This document shows positions 36,175-45,022 of a DNA stretch of 64,000 nt, piece by piece. Within the stretch, counting starts at the first letter, position 1, and every line of letters starts with the position of its first letter. The notes beneath the pieces were generated by a model, which saw only the letters and a list, made by a program, of their open reading frames with translations, had not been told where the DNA came from and did not search any database. The stretch spans positions 1 through 64,000 of the forward strand of contig NZ_OLKL01000033.1 of assembly GCF_900291015.1 (NCBI RefSeq), in the 5' to 3' direction. A program made the translations under genes and the position numbers. The DNA is from Pseudomonas persica. GTDB taxonomy: Bacteria; Pseudomonadota; Gammaproteobacteria; Pseudomonadales; Pseudomonadaceae.

Positions 36175-36837
36175 GTGGAACTGATAGAAGTGAGTATCCT
36201 GGGCTCATGTATATTGCTAATCATCTGTGGCCTGTATTATGGGGCGGCATTCATCGGGCGAAGAAATTATCTGATCGGCGGAGAGTTTTTGATTGTCGGG
36301 ATATCCGCGACGAATTTCGCGGTCTTCATCGTTACGGGCTGGCTGGCAAATTATAACGCTGCCATGTTCCTCGATGCTTTTTCCCGAGGCGTTGGAATTC
36401 CTGTTATTGCAACGCTTGGCTTGATGGCGGTAACGCATAATTACAAGCCGTCCCCGGTGAGTGACATTGTGCTGTTCCTGGCTGGCTTTGCGGTTGCAGC
36501 CATTTACTTCATGTCGAGTTCATTTAAGCAATTCCTGCCGTATTTTTATATAGTGATGTGGTTGGCTTACACAGCGTACCTGGCCTATTTCATCTGGCGA
36601 CTGGTTTGTGCCAGAGAACCGCTGCATGCGCTGGCTACCACCTTGGGCGGTGTGGCGGGGCTAACGATAGCATTCCGGTATGACTTCTTTCCGATTCCGG
36701 GTGACGATTCAAAGATGGTATTCATGACCTTTGCTTTCTTGACCTGGTCGTACTCGATTGTGCAGTCGTTCTATGCCTATGGTGCCCTTCAGCGCTCTAG
36801 AAGTGGCTCCGTTGAGGCGTTACTCAATGTTCGTTAA
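36175..36837 (+). CDS. Multi-span inner-membrane protein, unknown
   Basis: The product is 220 aa if GTG 36175 is used, with GAGAGAGG nine bases upstream; the open frame reaches to 36091 but that part is not membrane-like. Seven hydrophobic segments are visible across the length. No known transporter signature is seen. The base composition is less GC-rich than the flanks (many AT-rich codons, as in the small gene before it), which could mean separate acquisition. It ends shortly before a Rho-independent terminator, so phyH, the 71-aa gene and this one probably form one unit under box 2. Confidence 0.6.
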   Translation: MELIEVSILGSCILLIICGLYYGAAFIGRRNYLIGGEFLIVGISATNFAVFIVTGWLANYNAAMFLDAFSRGVGIPVIATLGLMAVTHNYKPSPVSDIVLFLAGFAVAAIYFMSSSFKQFLPYFYIVMWLAYTAYLAYFIWRLVCAREPLHALATTLGGVAGLTIAFRYDFFPIPGDDSKMVFMTFAFLTWSYSIVQSFYAYGALQRSRSGSVEALLNVR

Positions 36838-37195
36838 ATTGAGCAACACAGGGTGCGCTGTTGTGCTGCCAAGCCTTTATTCGAAGTAACTCCATGTCGG
36901 GTCATAGGCCCGCTTCTTTACCGCCTCCAGGGGCGGTTTTTTTATGGCCAATTGATTCATTTCCATTGCTTGAGTTGTCAGTGGAAAGATTAAGGCTTGC
37001 GCAACGACAACGGCGGTGTTCGAAGGGCAAGTCTAACTATGCAGTGCGTCATGGTTGGGCATGCACTGGTAACACATGTTTCTTTACTTCCCATTAAGGT
37101 GCAGGCACCGGGTGAACATAAATCGCCACTAACGACTAAATTCCTGATTTATCTAACTTAATCATTGCTTGAGACTTCTGGCATATGGCTTGCAA
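36838..37195. other. AT-richer intergenic region with terminator and no supported gene
   Basis: This stretch follows the membrane protein. It contains the terminator at 36920-36943 and then about 250 bases of unusually AT-rich sequence leading into box 3. A 78-codon open frame crosses the terminator and lacks a ribosome site, so I do not call it. The AT-rich part is likely to be the promoter region of the DUF1329 operon. Confidence 0.45.
36920..36943 (+). terminator. Rho-independent terminator after phyH unit
   Basis: ACCGCC-TCCAG-GGGCGGT followed by a run of seven Ts (36937-36943) forms a short G+C stem, 83 bases after the membrane-protein stop. Confidence 0.85.
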
Positions 37196-37239
37196 GCTGA
37201 TCATTTGACATGGTCAACTGATCATGTCAAATGATCAGC
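37196..37239. promoter_or_regulatory. Regulon box 3 inside a 17-bp-arm perfect palindrome
   Basis: Arms GCTGATCATTTGACATG (37196-37212) and its exact complement (37223-37239) flank 10 bases. Read on the minus strand, 37236-37213 is GATC-ATT-TGAC-AT-GATC-AGT-TGAC, the same 24-bp tandem box as sites 1 and 2, and 37199-37209 adds a third half-site facing the other way. It lies 72 bases upstream of the DUF1329 start, so it probably controls the envelope module. Confidence 0.7.
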
Positions 37240-37310
37240 TTGCGATAGGTGCCCATTTCCGTGTGGACGGTCGGGTAGCCGGTCCAGGCCCTTTGTTCGA
37301 GGAGCCTCCA

Positions 37311-38732
37311 ATGAAAGAAGTATCTACAGGGCAAAAAGACGACGTGTCCGCCCGCTGTATTTTCAGGCAGCTGCTGGTTACCCTCGCGGTATCGACCGCG
37401 ATGTGCTCGGTACAGGCCGCACCCCAGGGGGCCGGGGAGCTGGGTTCGAAGCTGACGCCGCTGGGCGCTGAGGTGGCTGCAAGTTCAAGCGGGGATATTC
37501 CGGCCTGGACTGCTCCGGGGCCACAAGGTGGGGGGTGGAGCTATGGCCAAGTGCGGGGGGAGCACTGGAAGTTCAAGGATGACAAACCCCTCTACAGCAT
37601 CGACTCGAACAGCGTGGCGCAGTATGCGAGCAAGCTGTCCCCCGGCCAGCTCGAACTGTTCAAGAAGATTCCGGGCTACCGCATGGATGTCTATCCGACC
37701 CGCCGCACCTGTGGCGTACCGGACTTCGTGGCGGATAACACGCGGCAGAACATTGGTTTTGCAAATCTCGATTCCACAGGGGTTGCCCTTGAGGAGGCCC
37801 ATGTGCCGGGCATCCCGTTCCCTCTGCCCAGTACCGGCGCAGAGGTGATGTGGAACATGAAGATGCGCTATCGCGGCCTTGGTGTCGAAATTCCCAAAAG
37901 CATTTCAGGCATTTCGCCGCGCAAGGGCGGGGAGTGGTTACGCCAGTCGTCAGACACCTTCTTCTTCACGCCCTGGGGAAAGAAAGGCGGTGCACTTTTT
38001 TCGTCCATTGGCCGCTTGGAAAACGCCACGTTCTCCAGTTACCGGGAGCCAGCGGCGCAGGCCGGTCAAGCTGGGGTGCAGACGACTGTCGCCGGCGAGC
38101 AGGCCAGCACCTTCTACTATTTCCCCGGCCAGCGTCGGGTCAGGCGCATGCCGTCGTATTCCTACGACGCGCCACAGATCGGCCTGGATAACCAGTACAC
38201 CGTCGACGAGGCGAACGTGTTCTTCGGGGCCATGGACCGTTTCGATTGGAAACTGATCGGCAAGCAGGAACTGCTGGTGCCGTACAACGCCTTTGGCGCC
38301 TATGACACCGCAGCCAAGGTGGAAAGCTTCGCCGGCGACGATTCCATCGCGCCGCAGTCGCGCCGCTACGAACTGCATCGTGTCTGGGTCGTCGAGGCCA
38401 ATGTTCGCCAGGGCATGCGCCACCAGGCGCCCAAGCGCCTGTTCTACATCGACGAGGACAGCTGGAACCCGTTGCTGGCCGTTGACTATGACAAGCAGGG
38501 ACAGATCTGGAAGGTGCGTGAAGGGTTCTCGATCCCCGTCTACGAGACCGGCGCGTGCGACGTGCAGGCCCAGGTCCAGTACAACCTGGCCGATCATCGT
38601 TACCTGTTCGACATGACCTCGATCGGTGCGGGCAAAAACGATATTCGCTGGCTCACCGAAGACAGCGGCAACCCTCGCCTGAAACGCGACTTCTTCACCT
38701 CCGACAACCTGCGAGCCATCAGCGAGCGCTAA
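37311..38732 (+). CDS. DUF1329 outer-membrane-associated protein
   Basis: The protein is 473 aa from ATG 37311 (GGAG upstream); a longer frame runs through the operator and is not used. An N-terminal signal sequence (LLVTLAVSTAMCSVQA) precedes the mature DUF1329 domain, with KLTPLGAEVAASSSGDIPAW near its start, the usual opening of this family, and YYFPGQRRVRRMPSYSYD in the middle. DUF1329 proteins have a LolA/LolB-like fold and travel with DUF1302 proteins, here 24 bases downstream. The role is thought to be handling lipid-like cargo at the outer membrane; the cargo is unknown. Confidence 0.85.
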   Translation: MKEVSTGQKDDVSARCIFRQLLVTLAVSTAMCSVQAAPQGAGELGSKLTPLGAEVAASSSGDIPAWTAPGPQGGGWSYGQVRGEHWKFKDDKPLYSIDSNSVAQYASKLSPGQLELFKKIPGYRMDVYPTRRTCGVPDFVADNTRQNIGFANLDSTGVALEEAHVPGIPFPLPSTGAEVMWNMKMRYRGLGVEIPKSISGISPRKGGEWLRQSSDTFFFTPWGKKGGALFSSIGRLENATFSSYREPAAQAGQAGVQTTVAGEQASTFYYFPGQRRVRRMPSYSYDAPQIGLDNQYTVDEANVFFGAMDRFDWKLIGKQELLVPYNAFGAYDTAAKVESFAGDDSIAPQSRRYELHRVWVVEANVRQGMRHQAPKRLFYIDEDSWNPLLAVDYDKQGQIWKVREGFSIPVYETGACDVQAQVQYNLADHRYLFDMTSIGAGKNDIRWLTEDSGNPRLKRDFFTSDNLRAISER

Positions 38733-38756
38733 ACCGACGCCAGATCGAGAGCCCAC

Positions 38757-40403
38757 ATGAAAAAAATAATTACGAAAGCGTCAGGCCTTGTCATCGTGTG
38801 CGCAACCCCACTGGCAATGGGGTTCACCTTTGAAACCGAAACCGTCAATGGCTCCTTCGACTCCACGATCACCGCAGGCATGGGCCTGCGTACCGAGTCG
38901 CGGGGCTGCAACCTGATCAACCAGGGGCCGACCGGGCACAATGTGCCCTCCGGCTGCCTGGCGCAGAGTTCCGGCGTGGCGGATCAGGGCGACCTGAACT
39001 ACGACCGCGGCGACATGTTCACCAACTACCTCAAGGGCACCCATGAGCTGTTGCTGAAGATGCCCGAGGACTTCACTTTCATGGCGCGCGGCACCTGGAT
39101 CCGCGACTTCGCTGCCACCGATACCACCGGCACGCTGTCGTTCAACACGCCTGAGAGTGTTGGCAGCAACGGCCTGACTGACGACGCCCGCGACGACCTT
39201 GCCTTCAAGGCCCGCCTGCTGGACCTGTGGGTGAGCAAAGGCTTCGACGTGGGTGGGCAGCGGGTCCGTGCGCGCCTGGGCAACCAGGTGATCAACTGGG
39301 GTGAAAGCCTGTTCGTGGCCGGTGGTATCAACAACACCAACGCCTACGACTACCAGGCCCTGGCGCGCCCCGGCGTGCAGCTCAAGGAGGCCGTGTTGCC
39401 GGCGCCGATGCTCAGTGTCGCCTCGGGCCTGGGGTCGGGCGTCAATGTCGAGGCCTACTATCAGTTCCGCTGGAACAAGAGCGAGTTGCCGCCGGTGGGC
39501 AGCTACTGGTCCACCAACAACGCGCTGGGTGAGGGCAGGGGGGACTACGGGTTCTCCGAGAAGGACGCCCGCGACAGCGGCCAGTGGGGCCTTTCACTGC
39601 GCTGGCAACCAGAGGACAGCGACATCAACTACGGCTTCTACGTGATGCGTTATCACGACAAGTTGCCGTCGTTGCGCGTCGCCATTCTTGACCCGGACAC
39701 CTTCGCCGCGGCCCCGACCTGGGAGTACCAGGAAGACCGGATGATGTATGGCATCAGTGCCAACATGCCGATCGGTGACTGGGCTGTCGGTACGGAGCTT
39801 TCGTACCGGCCGAAGGACTCGGTCATGCTCAACCCGGTCATCGACCTGTGCTCCAGCAATGGCGGCAAATGCTGGAAGGACGAAAAGAAGTTCCAGTGGC
39901 ACCTCACCGGCCTGTACAGCTTCACGCCTTCGAACTCCCCGACGCTGCTCGACTTCACCGGAGCCAGCACGGGCACCTTGCTGTCCGAGCTGGTGGTCAT
40001 CAAATACCCAGGGCTGCATGACGAGGTCAATGGCGAGCCGCTCGCTGCGGGGCTCAATACCTGGCAGCTGGACCCCGCGACCGCACCCAAGTCCCGTGGC
40101 GACAAGACCTCCTCGGGCATTAACCTGGACTTCAGCCTGACCTATGACGGCACCTTGCTGCCGGGCTGGCAGGTCACGCCCGGCGTCTTCTATTCGCGCT
40201 CGCTGGGGGGGCGGACGCCGAACCTGAGCGCGACCTTCACCGAGGACGCCAGCAGCATGAACCTGTACCTGAACTTCGTGCGGAACCCGGCCAGTTGGCA
40301 GATTTCCCTCAACTACGCGAAGTTCATGGGCGGCGACACGCCCTACGATCAGCTTTATCGTGACCGCGATTACGTCGGCATCGCGATCTCCCGCACCTTG
40401 TGA
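38757..40403 (+). CDS. DUF1302 outer-membrane beta-barrel protein
   Basis: This 548-aa protein has a signal peptide (KASGLVIVCATPLAMG) and begins the mature domain with FTFETETVNGSFDSTITAGM, the classic DUF1302 start. It has a porin-like alternation of short aromatic strands and ends YRDRDYVGIAISRTL, with an amphipathic final strand. DUF1302 proteins form a conserved pair with DUF1329 and are probably outer-membrane channels for hydrophobic compounds. It overlaps or nearly abuts the next gene, so the module is one operon. Confidence 0.85.
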   Translation: MKKIITKASGLVIVCATPLAMGFTFETETVNGSFDSTITAGMGLRTESRGCNLINQGPTGHNVPSGCLAQSSGVADQGDLNYDRGDMFTNYLKGTHELLLKMPEDFTFMARGTWIRDFAATDTTGTLSFNTPESVGSNGLTDDARDDLAFKARLLDLWVSKGFDVGGQRVRARLGNQVINWGESLFVAGGINNTNAYDYQALARPGVQLKEAVLPAPMLSVASGLGSGVNVEAYYQFRWNKSELPPVGSYWSTNNALGEGRGDYGFSEKDARDSGQWGLSLRWQPEDSDINYGFYVMRYHDKLPSLRVAILDPDTFAAAPTWEYQEDRMMYGISANMPIGDWAVGTELSYRPKDSVMLNPVIDLCSSNGGKCWKDEKKFQWHLTGLYSFTPSNSPTLLDFTGASTGTLLSELVVIKYPGLHDEVNGEPLAAGLNTWQLDPATAPKSRGDKTSSGINLDFSLTYDGTLLPGWQVTPGVFYSRSLGGRTPNLSATFTEDASSMNLYLNFVRNPASWQISLNYAKFMGGDTPYDQLYRDRDYVGIAISRTL

Positions 40404-40411
40404 GGCCTGCC

Positions 40412-42826
40412 GTGAACGGTTCTGTAAAGCTATCCGAAGCCCCGGCACGTGGCCTGTTGTCACGTGTCGAGGGTGTGTTGTTCGGGCATCGCCGGCTGGT
40501 GCTGGCGAGCCTGGCGGTGTTCACCCTGATCATGGGCTGGTTCGCCGTGCAACTGCGCATGGATGCCGGCTTCGAGAAGCAGCTGCCGGTAGGCCACGAA
40601 TACATCAAGACATTCGAGGCCTACCGCAATGACTTGCTGGGGGCGAACCGACTGACCATCGTGGTCAAGGCCCGCCAGGGCGATATCTGGAGCGCCCCAG
40701 GCCTGAAACGGCTGTATGACGTCACCCAGGCGGTGACCTTCCTCCCGGGTGTTTCGCGCAGCAGCGTGCGTTCGTTGTGGACGCCCAATGCCTTCGTCAA
40801 CGAAATCACCGAAGAGGGTTTTCGCGCTGATCCACTGGTACCAGGCACGGTATCGCCCGAGCACCTGGATGACCAGATCATCGCTACGATCGCCAACTCC
40901 ACTGCCCAGGGCGGCTTCATCGGCACGCTGGTTTCCCGTGATCAGAGCAGCGCGATGATCACGGTGGAACTCAACGAGTACGCCACCAATGGCGCCCACC
41001 TGGACTATGTGGCGTTCAACCACAGGCTGGAGAAAGAGATCCGCCAGCAATTCGAGGATGGCGATTTCGAAATCCAGATCATCGGTTTCGCCAAGCAGAT
41101 CGGCGACATCGCCGACGGCGCTTCTGCGGTGCTGGAGTTTTGTCTGCTGGCGCTGCTGCTGACGGCGGGGGCGGTGTACTGGTATTGCCACTCACTGCGC
41201 TTCACGCTGCTGGCGCTGGTCTGTTCGCTGGCCTCGCTGGTGTGGCAGTTCGGTAGCCTGCGCCTGTTGGGGTACGGGCTCGACCCGTTGGCGGTGCTGG
41301 TGCCCTTCCTGGTATTCGCCATCGGGGTTTCCCATGGCGTGCAGCAAATCAACTTCATTGTCCGCGAGATCGCCATCGGCAAGAGTGCCGAAGAGGCGGC
41401 GCGCTCGAGCTTCACCGGGTTGTTGATCCCCGGGACGCTGGCGCTGGTGACCGCGCTGGTGTCCTTCGTGACGCTGCTGTTGATCCCCATCCCGATGGTG
41501 CGGGAGCTGGCGATCACGGCTTCGCTTGGCGTGGCCTACAAGATCATCACCAACCTGGTGATGTTGCCGTTGATGGCGTCCTTGCTGAGTGTCGATGACA
41601 AGTACGCGACCGCCCAGGAGGTTTCCCGGCAGCGCCGTACCCGCTGGCTGCGTGGCCTGGCCCGGCTCGCCGAACCGCGCAAGGCGCTGTGGGTGCTTGG
41701 CGCGGCCTTGCTGGTGTTCCTGGTGGCGATCTGGCAAAGCCATGACCGCGTCGTTGGCACACTGCAGGCGGGTGCGCCGGAGTTGCGCGAAGATGCCCGC
41801 TTCAATCGCGATGCGGTCTCTATCGCCAGCAATTACGACATTGGTCTGGACTGGCTCAGCGTGGTGTTCGAAGTCAACAAGGCCCCCTCTGGCGAAGACA
41901 GCCAGGTGGCCTGTGAGGATGTCGCCCTGGGCCAGTACCAGGATCGTTTCGTGTGGGCCATGCAAGGGGTGCCTGGCGTCCTTTCGGTCGCGTCCTTCTC
42001 CAGCAACATGCGCCAGTTCAACGAGGGCTACAACGAAGGCAACCCGAAGATGGCGGCGGTGCCCATCGACCCGATGAACTATGCCGCGCTGGCCACCGAG
42101 GTTGCACGCACGCCCGGGCTGATGCGCACCGACTGCAGCATGTCGGCGGTGCACCTGTACCTTGCCGATCACAAGGCCACGACGATCAACCGGGTGGTCG
42201 AGGCCGCCAAGGCGTTCCGCAGCGAGTACCCGCTGCCTGGCATTTCGGTGCGCCTCGCTTCGGGCAACGCCGGGGTGCTGGCAGCCATCAACGAAGAAGT
42301 GGAAAAAAGCGAAACACCCATGCTGCTTTATGTCTATGCCGCCATCGCATTGCTGGTGTTCGTGGTGTATCGCGACTTGCGGGCAGTCTTGGTGTGTTGC
42401 CTGCCACTGACCATCGGCACCTTCATTGGCTACTGGTTCATGAAGGAACTGCAGATCGGCCTGACCATCGCTACCTTGCCGGTGATGGTGCTGGCGGTGG
42501 GCATTGGCGTCGATTACGCCTTCTACATCTACAACCGCCTGCAACTGCACCTGGCCCATGGGCAGTCGATCACCAAGGCAGTGGAGTACGCGCTGCTCGA
42601 AGTGGGTGTCGCCACTATTTTCACCGCCATCACCCTGGCCGTGGGCGTGGCCACCTGGGCGTTCTCGGAGCTCAAGTTCCAGGCTGACATGGGCAAGCTG
42701 CTGGCCTTCATGTTCATCGTCAACATGGTCATGGCCATGACCGTGCTGCCGGCCTTCGCCGTGTGGCTGGAGCGGGTATTCCCACGTAGGCGCCCTGTGC
42801 GCATGACCGGCGCGCTGGTGCACTGA
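40412..42826 (+). CDS. MMPL/RND-superfamily inner-membrane transporter
   Basis: The protein is 804 aa from GTG 40412 (GAGG upstream); GTG 40400, overlapping the previous stop, is an alternative. It has two repeats, each with one leading membrane helix, a large periplasmic loop and a five-helix bundle (YGLDPLAVLVPFLVFAIGVS in the first and LPVMVLAVGIGVDYAFYIYN in the second, the sterol-sensing-like RND core). Proteins of this sort move hydrophobic lipids, hopanoids or similar, and the pairing with DUF1302/DUF1329 and a YCF48-like protein recurs widely. Direction of transport is unknown; I infer uptake or envelope trafficking of a hydrophobic substrate. Confidence 0.88.
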   Translation: MNGSVKLSEAPARGLLSRVEGVLFGHRRLVLASLAVFTLIMGWFAVQLRMDAGFEKQLPVGHEYIKTFEAYRNDLLGANRLTIVVKARQGDIWSAPGLKRLYDVTQAVTFLPGVSRSSVRSLWTPNAFVNEITEEGFRADPLVPGTVSPEHLDDQIIATIANSTAQGGFIGTLVSRDQSSAMITVELNEYATNGAHLDYVAFNHRLEKEIRQQFEDGDFEIQIIGFAKQIGDIADGASAVLEFCLLALLLTAGAVYWYCHSLRFTLLALVCSLASLVWQFGSLRLLGYGLDPLAVLVPFLVFAIGVSHGVQQINFIVREIAIGKSAEEAARSSFTGLLIPGTLALVTALVSFVTLLLIPIPMVRELAITASLGVAYKIITNLVMLPLMASLLSVDDKYATAQEVSRQRRTRWLRGLARLAEPRKALWVLGAALLVFLVAIWQSHDRVVGTLQAGAPELREDARFNRDAVSIASNYDIGLDWLSVVFEVNKAPSGEDSQVACEDVALGQYQDRFVWAMQGVPGVLSVASFSSNMRQFNEGYNEGNPKMAAVPIDPMNYAALATEVARTPGLMRTDCSMSAVHLYLADHKATTINRVVEAAKAFRSEYPLPGISVRLASGNAGVLAAINEEVEKSETPMLLYVYAAIALLVFVVYRDLRAVLVCCLPLTIGTFIGYWFMKELQIGLTIATLPVMVLAVGIGVDYAFYIYNRLQLHLAHGQSITKAVEYALLEVGVATIFTAITLAVGVATWAFSELKFQADMGKLLAFMFIVNMVMAMTVLPAFAVWLERVFPRRRPVRMTGALVH

Positions 42827-42836
42827 GGAGAGAAGC

Positions 42837-43799
42837 ATGAATTTCAGGTTTTCATTCACCGCGGCCTTGCTCGCAGCAGCATTGCCGCTGCTGTCTCTTC
42901 AGGCCGCGCCGTTGCAGGCCGTGCCGGCCGTACAGGCGAGCAATGCCACGCAGGCCACCATGCTGGCCGCAGGCAGGGCCGGGGAACGCGTGGTTGCCGT
43001 GGGCGACCACGGTGTCGTGTTGTTGTCCGACGACCAGGGCAAGCAGTGGCGCCAGGCGCGCTCGGTACCGTTGTCCACACCATTGACGGGGGTGGCGTTC
43101 GTGGATGCCAAGCGCGGGTGGGCGGTAGGCCACTGGGGCGCGATCCTGGCCACCACCGATGGCGGGGAATCCTGGCAGGTCCAGCGCCTGGCCACCGAAG
43201 AGGACCGGCCGCTGTTCGCCGTGCACTTCTTCAATGCCCGGCAGGGGGTGGCGGTAGGGCTCTGGTCGTTGGTGCTGACCACCGCGGATGGGGGCCAGAC
43301 GTGGGCCGAGCAGCCGGTGCAAGCCCCCCCGGGGGCCAAGCGGGCCGACCTCAACCTGATGGGGCTGTTTGTCGACAGCCGCGGAACGCTGTACGCCACG
43401 GCCGAGCGTGGGCAGGTGCTGCATTCCGCAGACCAGGGGAAAAACTGGCGTTACCTGGATACCGGCTACGAAGGGACCCTGTGGTCTGGCGCGGTACTGG
43501 CCGATGGGCGTCTGCTGCTGGGTGGCCAGCGCGGCACCCTGTTGCAGGGTTCAGCGGATGGCAAGGGGTTTCGCCGAGTGGCAACGCAAAGCAAGGGCTC
43601 TGTCACTTGCGTAGCGGTAGCGGGCTCTCGTGTGTTGGCGGTCGGGCTGGATGGGCTGAGCGTGCAGAGCAGCGATGGCGGGCACAGTTTCCAGGAAACG
43701 CAGACAGCTGATGGTCTTTCCCTGACGGCGGCGTTGTTCAACGCCGAAGGCGTACCTGTCTTGTTTTCACGTCGAGGGGTAATGCCTTACCAGGAGTGA
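42837..43799 (+). CDS. YCF48/BNR-repeat periplasmic protein of the RND module
   Basis: This 320-aa protein has a signal peptide (ALLAAALPLLSLQAAPLQA) and at least four beta-propeller repeats of the YCF48 type: VVAVGDHGVVLLSDDQGKQW, GWAVGHWGAILATTDGGESW, GVAVGLWSLVLTTADGGQTW and LYATAERGQVLHSADQGKNW. GGAG precedes the ATG and the gap to the RND gene is ten bases. It is most likely a periplasmic seven-bladed scaffold that couples the RND protein to the outer-membrane pair. It is not a photosynthesis factor here despite the family name. Confidence 0.85.
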   Translation: MNFRFSFTAALLAAALPLLSLQAAPLQAVPAVQASNATQATMLAAGRAGERVVAVGDHGVVLLSDDQGKQWRQARSVPLSTPLTGVAFVDAKRGWAVGHWGAILATTDGGESWQVQRLATEEDRPLFAVHFFNARQGVAVGLWSLVLTTADGGQTWAEQPVQAPPGAKRADLNLMGLFVDSRGTLYATAERGQVLHSADQGKNWRYLDTGYEGTLWSGAVLADGRLLLGGQRGTLLQGSADGKGFRRVATQSKGSVTCVAVAGSRVLAVGLDGLSVQSSDGGHSFQETQTADGLSLTAALFNAEGVPVLFSRRGVMPYQE

Positions 43800-43915
43800 A
43801 GGGCTGGCCACTCGCTCAGAGGCCAGGCATCGCAAACCGATGGCTGGCCTGTTTCCTTGCCTGGGCGTTCTGGTGGTCGTGGCACCTTCAGACCCAGGCA
43901 AGTCAACGTTGGACG

Positions 43916-44785
43916 CTAGAGCTGAAGGAAATCCGCCAGGTCTGCGTAGTTATGTTGCCAAAGGCCAGGGCTGCCATTGGGGTATTGGGAGCGGAAACCG
44001 AGGATCTTCTGAACCCGCGGAGAAAGCGTGCGCACCAGCTCGAGCGGCACGATCAACGGGTAGGCTTCTTCTGGCGTGATGATTGACGCCTGCATCGGGA
44101 TGGTCAGCCCGCGACGGTAGTCGTCAGCGGTCACGTTGGCCCCGCCGCCATGAACGACCTTGCCGCCGAACAGCACGGCATCTCCGGCTTTCAGCAGGGC
44201 AGGAATCGTCATCTCCGGGGTTCCGACATCGTAGAAATCATCCCAGTCCTGACTCCCGGGGATCAACCGCGTGGCGCCGTTTTCCGCGGTGAAATCGGTC
44301 AGCGCCAGCATCAGGTTGGTGATGGCGCGTGGCGCATGTTTGTTCATGGCCACGAACGGATGGTACTGCATCATGTCACGGTGCAGCATTTGCGCTTTGT
44401 TGCCTGGGCCGATTTCGATCAACTGGGCCGTGGTCAACCACCAGTCACCGCACTCCGGGGTGTAAAGCACGCTCCCCAGTTCGTGGAAAAGGTCGTCATC
44501 GAGGATTTCCTCACGAAAGGTCTTGCTGTGGGTGACGAGGTTGGTGAGCCGTTTGGTCTGATGGCCATGGAACTCGGCGATCAGCTCGTGCTCGTGCCTG
44601 GAGCCGGCATCGAGCGCGGCCAGGGGGGCGTCGAGTTCGTTATTGATCCGTACGACTTGTTCGGAGGTCATGAAGTTGCGGATGATGACCGCACCTGCCT
44701 GATCGCTCAGCAGGGCAATCTCTTGCGCTGAAGTCGAGCGGGTTACAACGGGCAGGCTGGCTAAGGTATTGCGAGAGGCTGGCAT
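43916..44785 (-). CDS. PhyH-type Fe(II)/2-oxoglutarate dioxygenase, second copy
   Basis: The protein is 289 aa from ATG 44785 (GGAG eight bases upstream); the open frame extends to 44848 without a better start. The iron ligands H-x-D are in MLHRDMMQYHPF (~136) and the distal His in VVHGGGANVTADDYRRG (~210-226), followed by the cosubstrate Arg. It is clearly related to the first PhyH protein (shared VVRINNELDAPL/CLTEELDTYL region, NGATR(L/V)IPGS, HGGGAN). It is convergent with the YCF48 gene and divergent from the PucR-like regulator. No box of the 33.5-37.2 kb type was found upstream, so it may be regulated by its PucR-like neighbour. Confidence 0.85.
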   Translation of the reverse strand: MPASRNTLASLPVVTRSTSAQEIALLSDQAGAVIIRNFMTSEQVVRINNELDAPLAALDAGSRHEHELIAEFHGHQTKRLTNLVTHSKTFREEILDDDLFHELGSVLYTPECGDWWLTTAQLIEIGPGNKAQMLHRDMMQYHPFVAMNKHAPRAITNLMLALTDFTAENGATRLIPGSQDWDDFYDVGTPEMTIPALLKAGDAVLFGGKVVHGGGANVTADDYRRGLTIPMQASIITPEEAYPLIVPLELVRTLSPRVQKILGFRSQYPNGSPGLWQHNYADLADFLQL

Positions 44786-45022
44786 TGAAAGCACTCCGGA
44801 TTGAAAGAACGGTTGGCGTAGGCGGGTTGATGCGCGGTCAACGGGCATCGACGAACAAGCCCGCTTGTCACTGCGCTAAACCCAAAAAAGAACACGGAGC
44901 GTCACGGTGCCTCCTTGCATTTTTTGTTCAGGCAGTGAGTTCATGCTAGGTTTCCACTGGCCTTGCGCCAAGGTACGAACTGCACCATTTTCCAGACGAT
45001 TTTTGAGTGATTTGCACTGCCT

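Noticed and set aside
36861..37097. A 78-codon frame after the membrane protein
   Set aside because: It runs through a Rho-independent terminator and lacks a ribosome site.
42837..43799. The YCF48-like protein as a photosynthesis assembly factor
   Set aside because: The family name is historical; there are no photosystem genes and it belongs to the DUF1302/DUF1329/RND module.
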